Assembly: GCA_027946375.1 (NCBI GenBank)
Contig: JAPEUT010000006.1
Span: 161,478 to 225,477, forward strand
Source: Neodidymelliopsis sp. IMI 364377
Taxonomy: Eukaryota > Ascomycota > Dothideomycetes > Pleosporales > Didymellaceae
Reading direction: 5' to 3'
Length of the DNA: 64,000 nt
Shown here: piece by piece, positions 1 through 10,625 of the stretch
Layout: every line of letters begins with the position of its first letter
Position numbering within the stretch: position 1 is the stretch's first letter
The notes under the pieces: generated by a model
Seen by the model: the letters and a program-made list of their open reading frames with translations, nothing else
Told to the model about the DNA's origin: nothing
Databases searched by the model: none
Position numbers and translations under genes: made by a program

Positions 1-202
1 ATATTACGAGAGAACTGATCGACATGACTAATGACAACCACTTGAGATAAGGCGGATAGCAACGGCGCCGGTCGCCCTCCCGAGTTCGGCGGCTGCAGAT
101 GGCGATCTCGAGATATGAGTGTTCATCAAGAACAACGCCAACAACAAAATTCCTAACGAATTACATCCTGGCCGAACAAAGATTATCCACCGAAAGCTCA
201 AT
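1..202. other. Leader/promoter of the first gene
   Basis: No gene is supported here. The plus-strand frame of the amidotransferase is open back to an ATG at 119, but those 28 extra residues are basic and low in conservation-like character, so I treat this as 5' leader. Confidence 0.4.
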
Positions 203-1060
203 ATGGCACAGATCCTCCACATATGCATGTTCAACACCGACATCCCTGTCCCCAACGTCTTCACAAGCCGGGCTTCGAGCTACGGGCAGATCTTCCACGA
301 ACTACTCACAGCGGCGGCAAAAAGCTTTGCGCCATATGTTACCATCAGATCAACAGAATACGACACTCGCAAGGGCGAGTATCCAGAGTCTCTCAACGAC
401 GTCGACCTCATCCTGATCACTGGGTCTATCAACTCCGCCTACGACGACATTCCCTGGGTCCACCAGTTGGAGGAATACATTATTGAGACATACAGAAAGC
501 ATCCGCGGGTGAAGTGGTTTGGGAGTTGTTTCGGGCACCAGTTGATCTGCCAGGCCCTGTTGAAAGAGTATGACGTTCGTGTCGATGCCGATGAACGAGG
601 GTGGGAGCTTGGTGTCCAGACAATGGCCATGGATCCAAAGTTTCGCTCCGATTTTATCAAATGCCCAACTCAGACGGGGAATTCGAAGCCTGTGAAAGAA
701 GAGATGAGATTGCAATTTGTGCATGGAGATTTTGTGGTTGTTCCTGACATGTCTAAGCTCCCGGATTCATGGTCGGTCATCGGAAGCACACCATGGTGTT
801 CAAATCAGGGCATGTTCCAGGCTGGAAGAATATTGACGTTCCAGGGACACTTTGAGTTTGACAGATTTGTAAACGGTGAGACTATCAAGACTTTCTTCAC
901 GAGAAAGGCTCCGGGATGGCTTGAAGAAAGCTTGAGGTCGGTGGATGCAGACGATGATTCGGAAGAAGCGGCTGAGATGGTGCTCCAGTTCATGTTACAA
1001 AAGACTCCAACATGTGCGACAGTAAATGGGCTGGCTACGCCACCTGAAGAAGAATTGTGA
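203..1060 (+). CDS. Class I glutamine amidotransferase-like protein
   Basis: Single-exon protein of 285 residues in the class I glutamine amidotransferase fold (GATase1, GMP-synthase-like stand-alone type). The nucleophile elbow GSCFGHQ puts the catalytic Cys at residue 109, and the later QGHFEFD motif supplies His216 and Glu218, so the triad looks complete. The ITGS stretch before the nucleophile matches the usual oxyanion strand. No synthetase domain is fused, so the acceptor of the ammonia or the true substrate is unknown; fungal members are usually annotated only as amidotransferase-like. I start at the ATG at 203 because the protein then begins MAQILHICMFN, a first beta-strand; an in-frame ATG at 119 would add 28 residues. 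It converges on the transporter gene downstream. Confidence 0.85.
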   Translation: MAQILHICMFNTDIPVPNVFTSRASSYGQIFHELLTAAAKSFAPYVTIRSTEYDTRKGEYPESLNDVDLILITGSINSAYDDIPWVHQLEEYIIETYRKHPRVKWFGSCFGHQLICQALLKEYDVRVDADERGWELGVQTMAMDPKFRSDFIKCPTQTGNSKPVKEEMRLQFVHGDFVVVPDMSKLPDSWSVIGSTPWCSNQGMFQAGRILTFQGHFEFDRFVNGETIKTFFTRKAPGWLEESLRSVDADDDSEEAAEMVLQFMLQKTPTCATVNGLATPPEEEL

Positions 1061-1366
1061 GCAAGGACTTCTCTAATCAGCCTCTCACTAGAAAGTCTGA
1101 TTCAGCAAAAACCCAACAAGAATTCTGGGAAAGTTCGAAGCTGTATCATATGTCTTATTTACCGTAGATGAACACCCACAAATATGAGTGTAGAAACAGC
1201 CACAGCCTCAATTGTAAGTAACATTTTGCCTTCTACCCACCATTCTTCCATTTCTTCTTGTCCAGTCGTTGTGTAAGTCCGCAGTCTGAACCTCTGGCAG
1301 ACACTTGGTGGATACCGCTCGCTGAGCAGGTGAAAAAAAGAATGAGTTTGACCCCTTGCCTGTCGA
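1061..1366. other. Convergent 3' spacer
   Basis: Spacer between two gene ends facing each other. I see no further gene; it should hold both 3' UTRs. Confidence 0.5.
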
Positions 1367-3360
1367 TTAGCGACGATCAACTGGTGCACAGTACGGAGAA
1401 CTCTTGTCCTTGTCCACCGAGTGCAGATCCTCAAGCTGTTGATCGATATCGTTTTGAGGAAGCTCATTGTACGGCAGGGACTGCGTGTCCGGAAGCACAG
1501 GATTGCGGATGCAAAAGGCAGATACGATCAGCCCAAGACATGCCCCAGCGCCTATGATACAAAGAACTTGCTGTGTGTACTTGTACGCTTCGATTACAGC
1601 ATCGCGTTGTACTGTGCCTGGCGGAAACTCACTGACGTGGTCAAGTGGTTTTGCGTACCACATCTCAGCTGCATCTTTGTCAAGTCGTTTTTCGAGCTGC
1701 GTGGGCAATACTTGAGACATGATGACGCCAGAGACTGCGTTTCCAAGCGCACTGCCGATATTGTAGGTAGCCAAATACAGCCCTGTAACAACCGCGACAT
1801 GCTCATGCCTGGTAGCGGCTTGAATACTGGCCTGCGCGGCATAAGGGAAGAAGCCGCCTGCAATTCCGAGCAAAATCTGAGCACCGATGATGCCACCATG
1901 AGTGCCGACGCCACCTCGATAGTGGATCATAAGACCCAAGGCAACCAGGAAAAGACACGCGCCAAACAAGATGAAAGGCTTCAACCGTCTGACACGGTAC
2001 ACAACCATTCCGACAAAGATTCCTGTTAGAGTAGAGCAGAAGCTGTAGAGCGCACTGATGCGATTTGCGGACTTCTCGCTCTGATTGAAAGCGACCCGAA
2101 GGACAGAAAACAGGTAGTCACCTTGACAACCCCACGCTTGAGCTGATTAGCTTTTCGAGCCATGACAATGGGAGTTGAGCACTTACAGAACATCAGAAAG
2201 AAGGCGATAGCAAGCGCACCCCATACAGCACGATCTTTGAGAAGCTACAGAAGTGAATCAGTGTACAGCTCAATGGGTAGTGGGATCCAACTTACATAGA
2301 AGGGAACCATTGGATGAGGTGCGTACATCTCCCACCATATCCAGACAGGAACACAAAGTAGCCCGATGACCAATGGCGCGATGAGTTTTGCCTGGTTCCA
2401 AGTAGGATCGGGGCCTCCAGCAATAGTAAGAGGTACAAGGATAAATCCGAATACACAGATGGTAAGGAAGATGCCTACAACGTCCAACTGCCAGTACAGT
2501 GCTTTAGCAAGCTCCCGTCCACCGTGTTCCTGAAACGGCGTTTTGCAGTGTTTGAGGCTCCCTGCCCTCTTAGCTTTATGATTGACCCACCACAAAGAGC
2601 CGATGAGTGGGACAGCGCAAATGGGGTATGCTATGCACCAGATCCAAAATCCGTACCGCCACAAAGTGGCGCCACGCACCGCTTGTAGGACTTCACCTCC
2701 GATCCAAGCATTGAACACGAAAGGGGCTGCTGGAACGTACGAGAAGAATAGCCGCGACCGTAGAGATGTAGTATCGGCAACAATGACTTCTACAATGAGT
2801 ACAGCAGTCGTGTATCCGATCTGATAGAAGACACTGCCTACGGCGAACGTTGCAGCACTGTTGGCAGAAGCTTCAATGGCCGTACCTATGTCGTTTTTCA
2901 GGATAGTTCTGGAAAAGAAATATTGCCCTTACCTATAACGTAGAAAATAATGGAAGCCGTGAGTACTTCGATTCGACCAAAAACGTCCGCAATTTTAGCA
3001 GCGGTAGGCTGTCATTGTCAGCCTAATAGACTCTTACGACCTGATAATAAGATAACTTACCTGCGCTGCAGCACCAATGACAGCGCGTACCACACTCACT
3101 GTAGCCAGGAGAGAGTGAGCTTGTAATGCATTCACTGCAATTGGCTGGAAGGCTACACGAAGTACACTGTCTAGGCCGTATGCCCAAGCGATGAGGAGGA
3201 CACCGAAGAAGATGCAGGTTCGGTTTGCCGAAGTGAGGTGCTCCACAGTGGCTTCAATTCTTGCTACGCCTGGAGAGATGGTGTCCAAAGACATCCTGTC
3301 GCTCTGCACACAGTCGCTATAATGCGGCGAAGCGGGCACTTCTTCTCTGATGTCAGCCAT
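1367..3360 (-). CDS. Siderophore-iron transporter-like MFS protein
   Basis: Major facilitator protein of 592 residues resembling the fungal siderophore iron transporters (Sit1/MirB, DHA14-like group), which import ferric siderophore complexes at the plasma membrane. Exons on the minus strand, read from splice sites: 3360-3061, 3008-2933, 2885-2296, 2244-2187, 2121-1367; phases join without a stop. The soluble N-terminus (about 65 residues) precedes repeated hydrophobic segments; the loop PTAAKIADVFGR after the second membrane span is the typical family signature, and FCDYLFSVLRVAFNQS precedes the second half. Substrate cannot be told from sequence. The C-terminal tail of about 45 residues is polar. 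No siderophore synthetase lies in the window, so if it imports siderophores they may be xenosiderophores or made from genes elsewhere (inference). Confidence 0.85.
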
Positions 3361-3807
3361 GGCGGTGACCACCTTTAAGGGGTGAAGAGAATGGAGACTG
3401 TAAAAGGCGCAAGATGTGTAAGGGATGTGTGCAGCGGTGGTGCTAAAGAGGGGGAAGGAGAGCAGGTCGTGGGAAGGAAAGAAGCGAAGGCAGGTATGGG
3501 CGCCAAGACACAGTGTGTTCTCCATTCACTCACAGTGAAGCATTCACCGTTTATGCTATAGCCAAAAGAGGAGCCAAAGGTTACAACAAGTTCTCTTTAG
3601 TCTTTCCTATGTACGATACAGAAACGTCCATGTGTCGCTGGGAAATTAAGGCGAAGCAGCTACTCAGTCACCAGGATCAATCTGAAGATGCTTGATGAAC
3701 ACTGACTTCACATTGACAGTACGTTACCAAATCATTTGGGAATGAATTCCTGCTAGATTCAGTTCACCGTACTAAAAGTGCTGTTCTTCCTAATCTTGCA
3801 CGTTTCA
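3361..3807. other. Spacer with transporter promoter
   Basis: Contains the upstream region of the transporter and the 3' end of the next minus-strand gene. No clear GATA-factor (HGATAR) cluster of the kind expected for iron control was seen. Confidence 0.4.
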
Positions 3808-5476
3808 CTACCACCCACTCTCCTTAGCAAGTATGTCCCATCCTACCAATCGCCAAACCTCCTTTTTATACCAATCTTCCACGTCTTTATCCTCGATACG
3901 TGCAACATTCTGCAATGAGCCTAGTTTCGTGGGAGGCACAGGCTTTGTGAGGACATCAAGAAACTCGTCATCTACCTTTTCACCATACATACAGGTGATA
4001 AGCGTTCTCTGGAGGCGATCCTTCGCAACTGGACTTAGGCGGGCTTTCGATATCGTGGGTAGATTTCTCAAGCTCAAAGCACGACCAACCTTTTTCTGAT
4101 TTTTGCCGGGATTAGATAATTGAGGATTCATATGGTTTGGAACAAGGCCCATCGCACGTTCAAGCACCAAGACTAGAGCCTTGACTTCGAAGCGTGTCCC
4201 TAACGCCTCAGACTCTCTTTTCGCAGCGTCTTCTGGAGATTGTGGTTGTAGCAGCGGCTCAATGTCTTCTTCTACCCTGCTGCTGCGATGCCTGCCAAAT
4301 GTACAATAGAACAGCCGCTGTCCCACACGCTCAAGCAGAAGGTATACAAAGCCGTCAAATACCTGCTGGTGTATGGGATTGGTTTTGTCCAGAAAACCGA
4401 GGAAACCGATCAGCAGGTGGGCTAGGGCACGAGCTGGTACAGACTCCCTGATCGGTTTTGCGGAAGTTTTATCTTTGGATTTCTTGGGCTCAGCACCCTG
4501 CAGAGAAACCTGCTGGGCTGTTTGGCAGGCGACTGACTCGACCGAAACAAGAATCGTTTTGAACATGCTAGCCATCTCGCATACAACAAGACTCGCAAGT
4601 CGTTGGTCGTGATTTGAATCAGTCAGTTTGCTGAGTCCAACGAGTACCGACATGAAGGCCCGCGCGCACACGGTCATCGCGAGCGCAAAATTGGACCTGT
4701 CCTGATCCAAAGATGTTGGCCCCAAAGTTTGTCGACTTTGACGGGAGAGTTGTCCATGTCTGTGAGCAACCAGACGAATGACCTTGCCTAGTGCCTTGGA
4801 TGCTTGAACCAACGTGGAGCATAACATCTCGGCATTTGGACTCGTCATCCGACATAGCTTGTGTGTTGTGAATAAGGTCTCAGTAAGACTAGCGCCCTCT
4901 GTCACTATCTGTCAGTACGTCAAAAAACCCTGTGCGGGAAGACGACTCACCCTGTCCTAGCCCATCGAGAAAGTCGAAGTCGTCATCAATAGCCTCCTGT
5001 GTCTCAGCGACCGACTGTTTAGGCTGCAGTGTCCCTTTGTTTCGTTTCACAGTCCTTGTGGATGCGGCTGCTGGTGCCTTTCGCTTCGACGTGTTCATAG
5101 CATTGCTGGGAATCATGTCTGACGTGCAACTGGTGTGGTTTGTCAACATATGATTGGAACGCTCGAGCTTGATGGTTTCGCTTCGCAAACGATCGTATTC
5201 GTCTTGCAGTCTTTGGCACTGCTCTTTCCAATACGCAACGAGATCGAGATAGTGGCGATCATCGCTCTCTTGAAAGCTAGCTGAGTTCCGTCGCACTCGA
5301 CTCCGCAACTGTAGGATGTAATCTGCGTAGTCAGTCAACTCGCCCCTATGGACGGCGCAGTGCTCACCTCTTGCCGATACGCCGGGTGGCTTTGTCTTGA
5401 TCAAAGCGAATGCCAACGCAACGTGCGCATCAGATGGTGTGTACAATTCTGGTTGAGGTCGTGGTTTAGGCGCCAT
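3808..5476 (-). CDS. Uncharacterised protein with central coiled coil
   Basis: Two exons (5476-4951 and 4904-3808) give 540 residues. The acceptor could also be six bases further on, removing two residues, without changing frame. I do not recognise the family. Visible features: a predicted helical, heptad-like stretch around residues 50-110 (YWKEQCQRLQDEYDRLR), a Lys/Arg-rich segment near residues 125-150 that could be a nuclear signal, an acidic DDDFDFLDGLG patch just before the intron, and a mostly helical C-terminal half with no Cys clusters or membrane spans. The C-terminus is aromatic-rich (EDWYKKEVWRLVGWDILA), suggesting a folded conserved end. Its size and layout suggest a nuclear structural or adaptor protein, but that is only inference. 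Confidence 0.7.
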
Positions 5477-5917
5477 CGCTGCAGTTCACCTCCTTTAATG
5501 TGAACGTAGGATCTCCGTCAAATCGAACAGGTGGTGGTAGGAGTGGGTGTGTACGCTTGTGGCGATGCCAAAGGTCGTAATTACGAAGGAGATAAGGAGA
5601 GCTGCAAGCAGGCGCGCCTGGGCGAGAAGAAGTGAGTGAAGGCGACAGCAGTTAAAGTAAAGAGTAGAAGAGAGTGTTGAGCGACGAACACAAGCGAACG
5701 ATGACACTACCAAGCTTTGAAAGGGGCGTGGAGAGATTCTATAACATGCGGTGAGAAAACGGAAGGCACACTCGAGGTCGGCCCCCAACACATCTGACGT
5801 AACGAACGTTGTCTTCTTCAATGGATTGGGTCTGCAAACTGCAGCATATAGTACACACCGAATACTTACAGTAACATCTCTCGCTAATTCAAGTTACATG
5901 ATAATTGTACATCCACT
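5477..5917. other. Spacer upstream of coiled-coil gene
   Basis: Lies between two minus-strand genes. Only short overlapping open frames with no protein-like composition are present. Confidence 0.4.
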
Positions 5918-7280
5918 CTATCGCATGCGCTCTGTCCTCCTCTTGTAAGGCAATGGCTCGATTCTCTTCCTCTTGAATTCGATGTTGAGCTGCTCCCTCA
6001 GACCGGTGCGCTCCATTACACCTGCCATGCTCTCGTCCCACTTCGTCCTGAACAAGGTTGCGGTGAGTGGCTTTAACTTCTGCGAAATGACGAAGCTTCT
6101 CAGATTGAAGCCGTCGCGCTTGACAGTGCTAAGTTTCGAGATGTCAAACTTCTTAGCCTGATCTTGTTCTAGCACAATCACCGCAAGACGATGGTATGGT
6201 GCGCCCTTGTGCGCCCACGGTGCAACCCATGGAAGCGCAATTCTTTGTTCGTTGGAAGCGACCTTCTTGTCATCCTCAGCAATTCGTTGCAGAGGGATTG
6301 ATGTCTCGCTTGGCGAGATGCGGATGTTGGAGGCAATGAAATGGCAACGGGTTGTGAACCCATCCTCCTCAGGCACAGGCACATCGGCGTCCACGACCGC
6401 AACAGTCACCAGCTTCTCTCCCGGCGTGAAGGTCTGCACCTGCAGCGTAGGCATCTTTTCGCTAACGTCTGACTCGACGAAGTCTCCAGGTGCAACATTC
6501 TTTCGCCCAAACGAAAGGTCAATATCCGCAACGAGGTCCAACGATCCAAGCAGGTCAGGGACGACGGCCAGTTGAGTAACACGTTGTTCAAGCACCTTTC
6601 GCTTGAACTCGCGCCACTTCTTGTCGGCAAGATGGCGGTAGATCGGCTTGTTCATGTCACCTGCAGTTGTGTCAGTCCCTTTGCTGAACTGAGCTGCGTT
6701 ACAGTAACATACCTTGACCATCTTCAAACTTCCTCTTCACGATGGGATCGTTGATGTCTGCCGCGATGATCAGGTCGTTGAGGTGCGCCTTCATCCTCGC
6801 TATCCTGTCTGCCTTTGATTGCTCGCTAGCGTTGGATGCCGCTGCAGTCTGTATGCGCTGCTGCTGGGTCTTGATTTCCCTCAACTTCTCCTGTCTGTCT
6901 TCTTGCAGGAACTTCCTGGCCTCCTGGAAGCACTGGTACGGCAGCTGCTCGAACGGAATCTCTTCCGTCTTACGAATGGAGGAAAGGCGAAGGGCGGCAC
7001 GACGACGACGGGAACCAACCGGCTGGACACCTTCTCTTCGCAGCAGACGGCGCTCCTGCTTCTTGTTCTCGACCATCTCGGGATCCAGCTTTCCCCATTT
7101 CTGCATGTACTCGGGCACCTCGGTAGCGGTCGCCGAGGTGGAGGATTGGGTCTGCACTTCTTCACGAGCGGCGGCCGAGGACGAGAGCATGCGTGGAGAC
7201 GCGCCATTGGCGGCGGGGACCTGTCGCACGCATCGCAGACAGGTGCTGATATGCCGCATGGACGGCGTGAGGGACGCCAT
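5918..7280 (-). CDS. MRPL35: Mitochondrial large-subunit ribosomal protein mL38 (PEBP fold)
   Basis: Two exons (7280-6713 and 6660-5918) encode 436 residues. The protein matches mL38 (Mrpl35 in yeast), a mitochondrial large-subunit protein with a phosphatidylethanolamine-binding-protein (PEBP) fold. The N-terminus is basic and Ser/Ala-rich with no acids for the first 40 residues, as expected of a mitochondrial targeting peptide. A helical, charged region follows (residues about 65-200). The PEBP part spans about 220-400, with LVTVAVVDADVPVPEEDGF in the place of the usual substrate-pocket DPDAP motif and ALPWVAPWAHKGAPYHR in the place of the GPxPPxGxHRY motif; both are altered, as in ribosomal members that no longer bind ligand. 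It is divergently paired with uL4m. Confidence 0.9.
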
Positions 7281-7451
7281 TGGCAGCGACAAGCGACAGT
7301 GATGGGGGATGGGGTGACGAAGCGTGCAAGGAGCGGTCGTGTCGGTCGCTCGTCGAAGAAATGTCCAAAATCGTCCGTGCGCCCAAGTTTCGTGAACTCT
7401 GCACTCCCGCAACACCTCCGCAACCACATCCCCAGCACCACACAGCCCGCC
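7281..7451. promoter_or_regulatory. Shared divergent promoter of mL38 and uL4m
   Basis: Only 171 bases separate the two start codons, which point away from each other. Both genes encode mitochondrial large-subunit proteins, so a common bidirectional promoter is a reasonable inference. No TATA box is apparent. Confidence 0.6.
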
Positions 7452-9206
7452 ATGGCGACCACAAGGATATCGGCGCCGCTGCGGGGCGTCTCACACCAGC
7501 TGAACAGGCTCTCCATACGGCAGACCGCCCTCCCTGCCCGCTGCACCGTCAGTTGCGCCTCCCTGACGCCTCCATGTCATGTCCTAACAGCTGCACAGAA
7601 GTCAATTACATCCCCTTTTGCACGCCCAATCACTACGTCGACAGTCTCGAGAGCCGCCGTATCTCCCATTACTACCTCTACCGACAGCGTGGTGCCTGTC
7701 AAGCCTTTCGAGGAGCAGTCCGTGCTCGCGACCATTCACCAGTTTCCTTCCCTCGAGCCTCTGCGCTTCGAATCGTTCCCTGCGAATCAGCTGCATCTCC
7801 CGACAAGAAAGGATATTCTGCACCGCGCCGTCATCTACGAGGGTGACATGACGCGATTGGGTACCGCTTCGACCAAGAACAGGTGGGAAGTTCGGGGCTC
7901 GGAAAGGAAGATGCGACCGCAGAAAGGCTCAGGTCGTGCCCGTATTGGTGATGTGAGGTCGCCTATTATCAGATCTGGAGGCGTATCCCATGGACCCAGA
8001 CCACGCGACTTCTCCACCGAGCTCCAGAAGAAGGTGTACGACTTGGCATGGCGAACAGCACTCTCGTACCGCTTCCGCAGGGGCGAACTCATCATTGTGG
8101 ACAATGCTATGGAGATTGAGAGCCCATCGACAAGACTGCTGGAGCACATTCTCAAGTACCAGGCAAAGCAACGGGGCGGAAAAGGCAAGAGCCTGTTGGT
8201 CACCTTGGAGGAACGACCCATGCTTGAGCAAGCCCTGGAAGAGCTGGATTCAGGTGACCAGGCGCTTCTGTGGGAGGAGGTTGACGTCAAGAATCTGCTC
8301 GAGGGCTCGCGTGTCCTCATCGAGCGCGCCGCACTGCACAACATCCTGCTCACACACCAGGAGGATCTCACACACAAGGCTATCCAGCCATGGCACAAGG
8401 GTCTCATTCGATCTTCACCAGCTGAAGAGCTCGAGTCCACCATTGGCTGGGCTGAGTTTCGTGGCTTGATGCTTACCGATTCCAAGGAGATGGATGCTGC
8501 ACGCGCAGACGCCTACGAGAGTGTGGCTTCAACGCGCTATGCATACGCCGAATCGCTGCCCGAAGGTCCTAAGCGTTCTGAGCTCATGATCTCAGCCTAC
8601 AACCTTCTCGCAGAAGCCAAGCAGTACCAGTTCACCCAAAGGACTGGCATGCCGTTCGCCGACTACACTCGCGTTCAGAACAAGCGGAATGCAACTTCTC
8701 TTTTCCCTCAGATCCAGGCCTTGGACTACCAAATCAACGCAAAGACACAGCTTGGCGGCACGGCTGAGGAAACATCGCGCGTAGCAGCTGAGCAGCACTA
8801 CGTCGAGGTGCGGGAACTGGAAGTCGAGAAGCAGGCCATCATCCACGAGGCGGCCCTCCTCTCGGCTCAGGTACAGGAGCACGTCGCCGAGGCACACAAC
8901 CTTGCTGGTGACGTTGCATCTGCAGAAGTCGCCCTCGCCAGAGCGAGTGTTCAGCGAACAAACGTTGATACTCACGAACTTGAGCTTCTGTCCGCCAAGG
9001 TCGAGCTGGCCAAGCAGCAGAAGGCATTGGCGTTTGTGAGGAATGACTGGAAGGGCCAAACAGCCGCGCAGGAGCAGATCAAAGCTGCCAACGAGGCGCT
9101 TGAGTTGGCGGTTGCTGAGCAGGAGGCTTTGAACTCGGTTGGTGAGGCTGAAGAGATCGACGAGGCACAAGTAGAGCTCGAGCAGCCGACACAGGAGAAA
9201 AGATAG
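7452..9206 (+). CDS. YML6: Mitochondrial ribosomal protein uL4m with long C-terminal extension
   Basis: Single-exon protein of 584 residues. The uL4 core (about residues 85-320) is recognisable: RWEVRGSERKMRPQKGSGRA followed by SPIIRSGGVSHGPRPRDFS is the extended loop that in bacterial L4 reaches into the exit tunnel, and the KVYDLAWRTALSYRFRRGEL segment follows. The first 75 residues are rich in Arg, Ser and Thr with few acids, fitting a mitochondrial presequence. I start at 7452 because it gives this presequence; the frame stays open 211 codons upstream inside the divergent neighbour. The last 250 or so residues are Ala/Glu/Gln-rich and helical (LEVEKQAIIHEAALLSAQVQ), likely a coiled coil; bacterial L4 is only about 200 residues. 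Confidence 0.9.
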   Translation: MATTRISAPLRGVSHQLNRLSIRQTALPARCTVSCASLTPPCHVLTAAQKSITSPFARPITTSTVSRAAVSPITTSTDSVVPVKPFEEQSVLATIHQFPSLEPLRFESFPANQLHLPTRKDILHRAVIYEGDMTRLGTASTKNRWEVRGSERKMRPQKGSGRARIGDVRSPIIRSGGVSHGPRPRDFSTELQKKVYDLAWRTALSYRFRRGELIIVDNAMEIESPSTRLLEHILKYQAKQRGGKGKSLLVTLEERPMLEQALEELDSGDQALLWEEVDVKNLLEGSRVLIERAALHNILLTHQEDLTHKAIQPWHKGLIRSSPAEELESTIGWAEFRGLMLTDSKEMDAARADAYESVASTRYAYAESLPEGPKRSELMISAYNLLAEAKQYQFTQRTGMPFADYTRVQNKRNATSLFPQIQALDYQINAKTQLGGTAEETSRVAAEQHYVEVRELEVEKQAIIHEAALLSAQVQEHVAEAHNLAGDVASAEVALARASVQRTNVDTHELELLSAKVELAKQQKALAFVRNDWKGQTAAQEQIKAANEALELAVAEQEALNSVGEAEEIDEAQVELEQPTQEKR

Positions 9207-9547
9207 CGTGGAAATTTCAAAGTTTAAAGCGGTTGTATTATTGTACATTGTATATGTAGACAGACTATGTAGCTGAGTGTATGATACCAAGCTATGGGCA
9301 TTTCTATTCAATTGAGCCCGGGTCCGCCTGCGGTTTAGTTGTACGTAATCTTACAGTATAATACAGTGGAGCTGCGTGGACTTGCAAGGCAGCGAAATGC
9401 TTTCCAGCCTTCGTCTTGTGCCTGCGTATTCCTTCTGCGGCTCGGCATTGCGCAATGCGCAGTGGGCTTGCTATTCCAGACCATGTCTATTCCTCGGTGC
9501 GTCTCCTTGTGCAGTCATGTCGTTACCCTACACGACTCGGCATGTCT
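9207..9547. other. Convergent 3' spacer
   Basis: Between the ends of uL4m and mitochondrial IF3. No gene seen; AT-rich 3' UTR-like sequence near 9220-9260. Confidence 0.45.
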
Positions 9548-10324
9548 TTACTTTGTAGCCTTCGTTCCTTGGAAGACAATGGTCAACACCGCTCCCACAG
9601 CCCCTTCGCTCTTCACCTCACGGGCCCCGGGGCACTTGTCTGCCGCATCCCTTACGGCCTTGAGCACTGCATTCGCCTCATCAGGTGTAGCCTTCCTCCC
9701 CTTCTTCTTCGGCCCTAAGAGGATTTCCACCTTCCTGCCCTCGATCAGAAACTGTTGAAACTTATTAAGCCGGTGCTTCAAGTCTCCAGCTTCAATCGCC
9801 CAATTGAGTTCCAGATTCTTCTGTGGCTCCCCAACCGCGCCTTTGGCTAGCTTGCGTGCCGCTTCGATTTTCCGTTCGTGCTGGGCGCGCAAGTCCATCT
9901 TGGAGACTACGCGACATACGGGTGGGTGGTCTGGGTCGTGGTTGCCAAACTCGTCCACTTTGCCCGGCGTCACTTGGACCAAGTGGTGGGTGACTCTGTT
10001 GAAAGAATCCAGGGCGTCAACGATAGCAACATCCTCGAAGAAGTTTCCGTTGGTGCCGACGAAGTTCACACGGGGCGCTGTAATGGCTTTGTCGAATGTG
10101 AAGTGGTCTGAGAGCGCATGGCGGTGCGTGTCTTTCCTGGAAAATGATTTTGTGCGGACTTGGTTCTGGTTGAGTGGGTTCACAGTGGCTGACGGGGGGC
10201 CGTAGGTGGGCGCGAAGGCTGGTGCGAATTGGATTGGGACATTGGCTGTGGTGCGGAGGGTTGGGGCGACGAAGACGCGGTAGAGAGCGCGGGAGGTACT
10301 GGAGATGTGGTGCGTTGGCGGCAT
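9548..10324 (-). CDS. AIM23: Mitochondrial translation initiation factor 3 (IF3mt)
   Basis: Single-exon protein of 258 residues related to mitochondrial IF3 (Aim23 in yeast), which keeps ribosomal subunits apart and proofreads initiation. The C-terminal domain is the clearer part: NLELNWAIEAGDLKHRLNK followed by FLIEGRKVEILLGPKKKGRK matches the helix-strand pattern of the IF3 C-domain, and TIVFQGTK is the last strand. The N-domain (about residues 85-140) is weaker, as usual in this fast-evolving family. The first 50 residues are Arg/Ser/Thr-rich and nearly acid-free, as expected for import into mitochondria. The start at 10324 is preferred; another in-frame ATG at 10429 would add 35 residues. 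It is head to head with ATG16. Confidence 0.85.
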   Translation of the reverse strand: MPPTHHISSTSRALYRVFVAPTLRTTANVPIQFAPAFAPTYGPPSATVNPLNQNQVRTKSFSRKDTHRHALSDHFTFDKAITAPRVNFVGTNGNFFEDVAIVDALDSFNRVTHHLVQVTPGKVDEFGNHDPDHPPVCRVVSKMDLRAQHERKIEAARKLAKGAVGEPQKNLELNWAIEAGDLKHRLNKFQQFLIEGRKVEILLGPKKKGRKATPDEANAVLKAVRDAADKCPGAREVKSEGAVGAVLTIVFQGTKATK

Positions 10325-10625
10325 ATTGGGCGCGAGGGGACCGATTGATGGCAAGGCAATGAGGGGAGTAAAAGACGGTAGGTGATGTATGCTAAGTATG
10401 TTCTGTGTAGAAGCTTCGAGTAGTGGCATACGACATCAACGGAAGCTTTTCCAGCATAAGCACAGACGTCAGCGAATCGGATGGACATGACCTCCGTGCA
10501 TGACCCCTGCCGGCCTCCTCCCCTCCACACAGCTGCGGCCTGCATGCTGTTGACCTCGACACCATTATGACTGGGTCAGCGCAGGCACACTCACCACGAG
10601 CGACCACTGCGCTGCATTTGCCGCC
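10325..10625. promoter_or_regulatory. Divergent spacer IF3mt / ATG16
   Basis: About 300 bases between two start codons pointing apart. No separate gene seen. It must contain both promoters; no strong TATA box. Confidence 0.45.

Noticed and set aside
1367..5476. Siderophore or secondary-metabolite cluster around the transporter
   Set aside because: No peptide or polyketide synthetase, acyltransferase or ornithine oxygenase nearby; the neighbours are an amidotransferase-like and a coiled-coil protein.
6819..7451. Extension of the uL4m frame 211 codons upstream
   Set aside because: It runs antisense through mL38; the presequence-like start at 7452 explains the protein fully.
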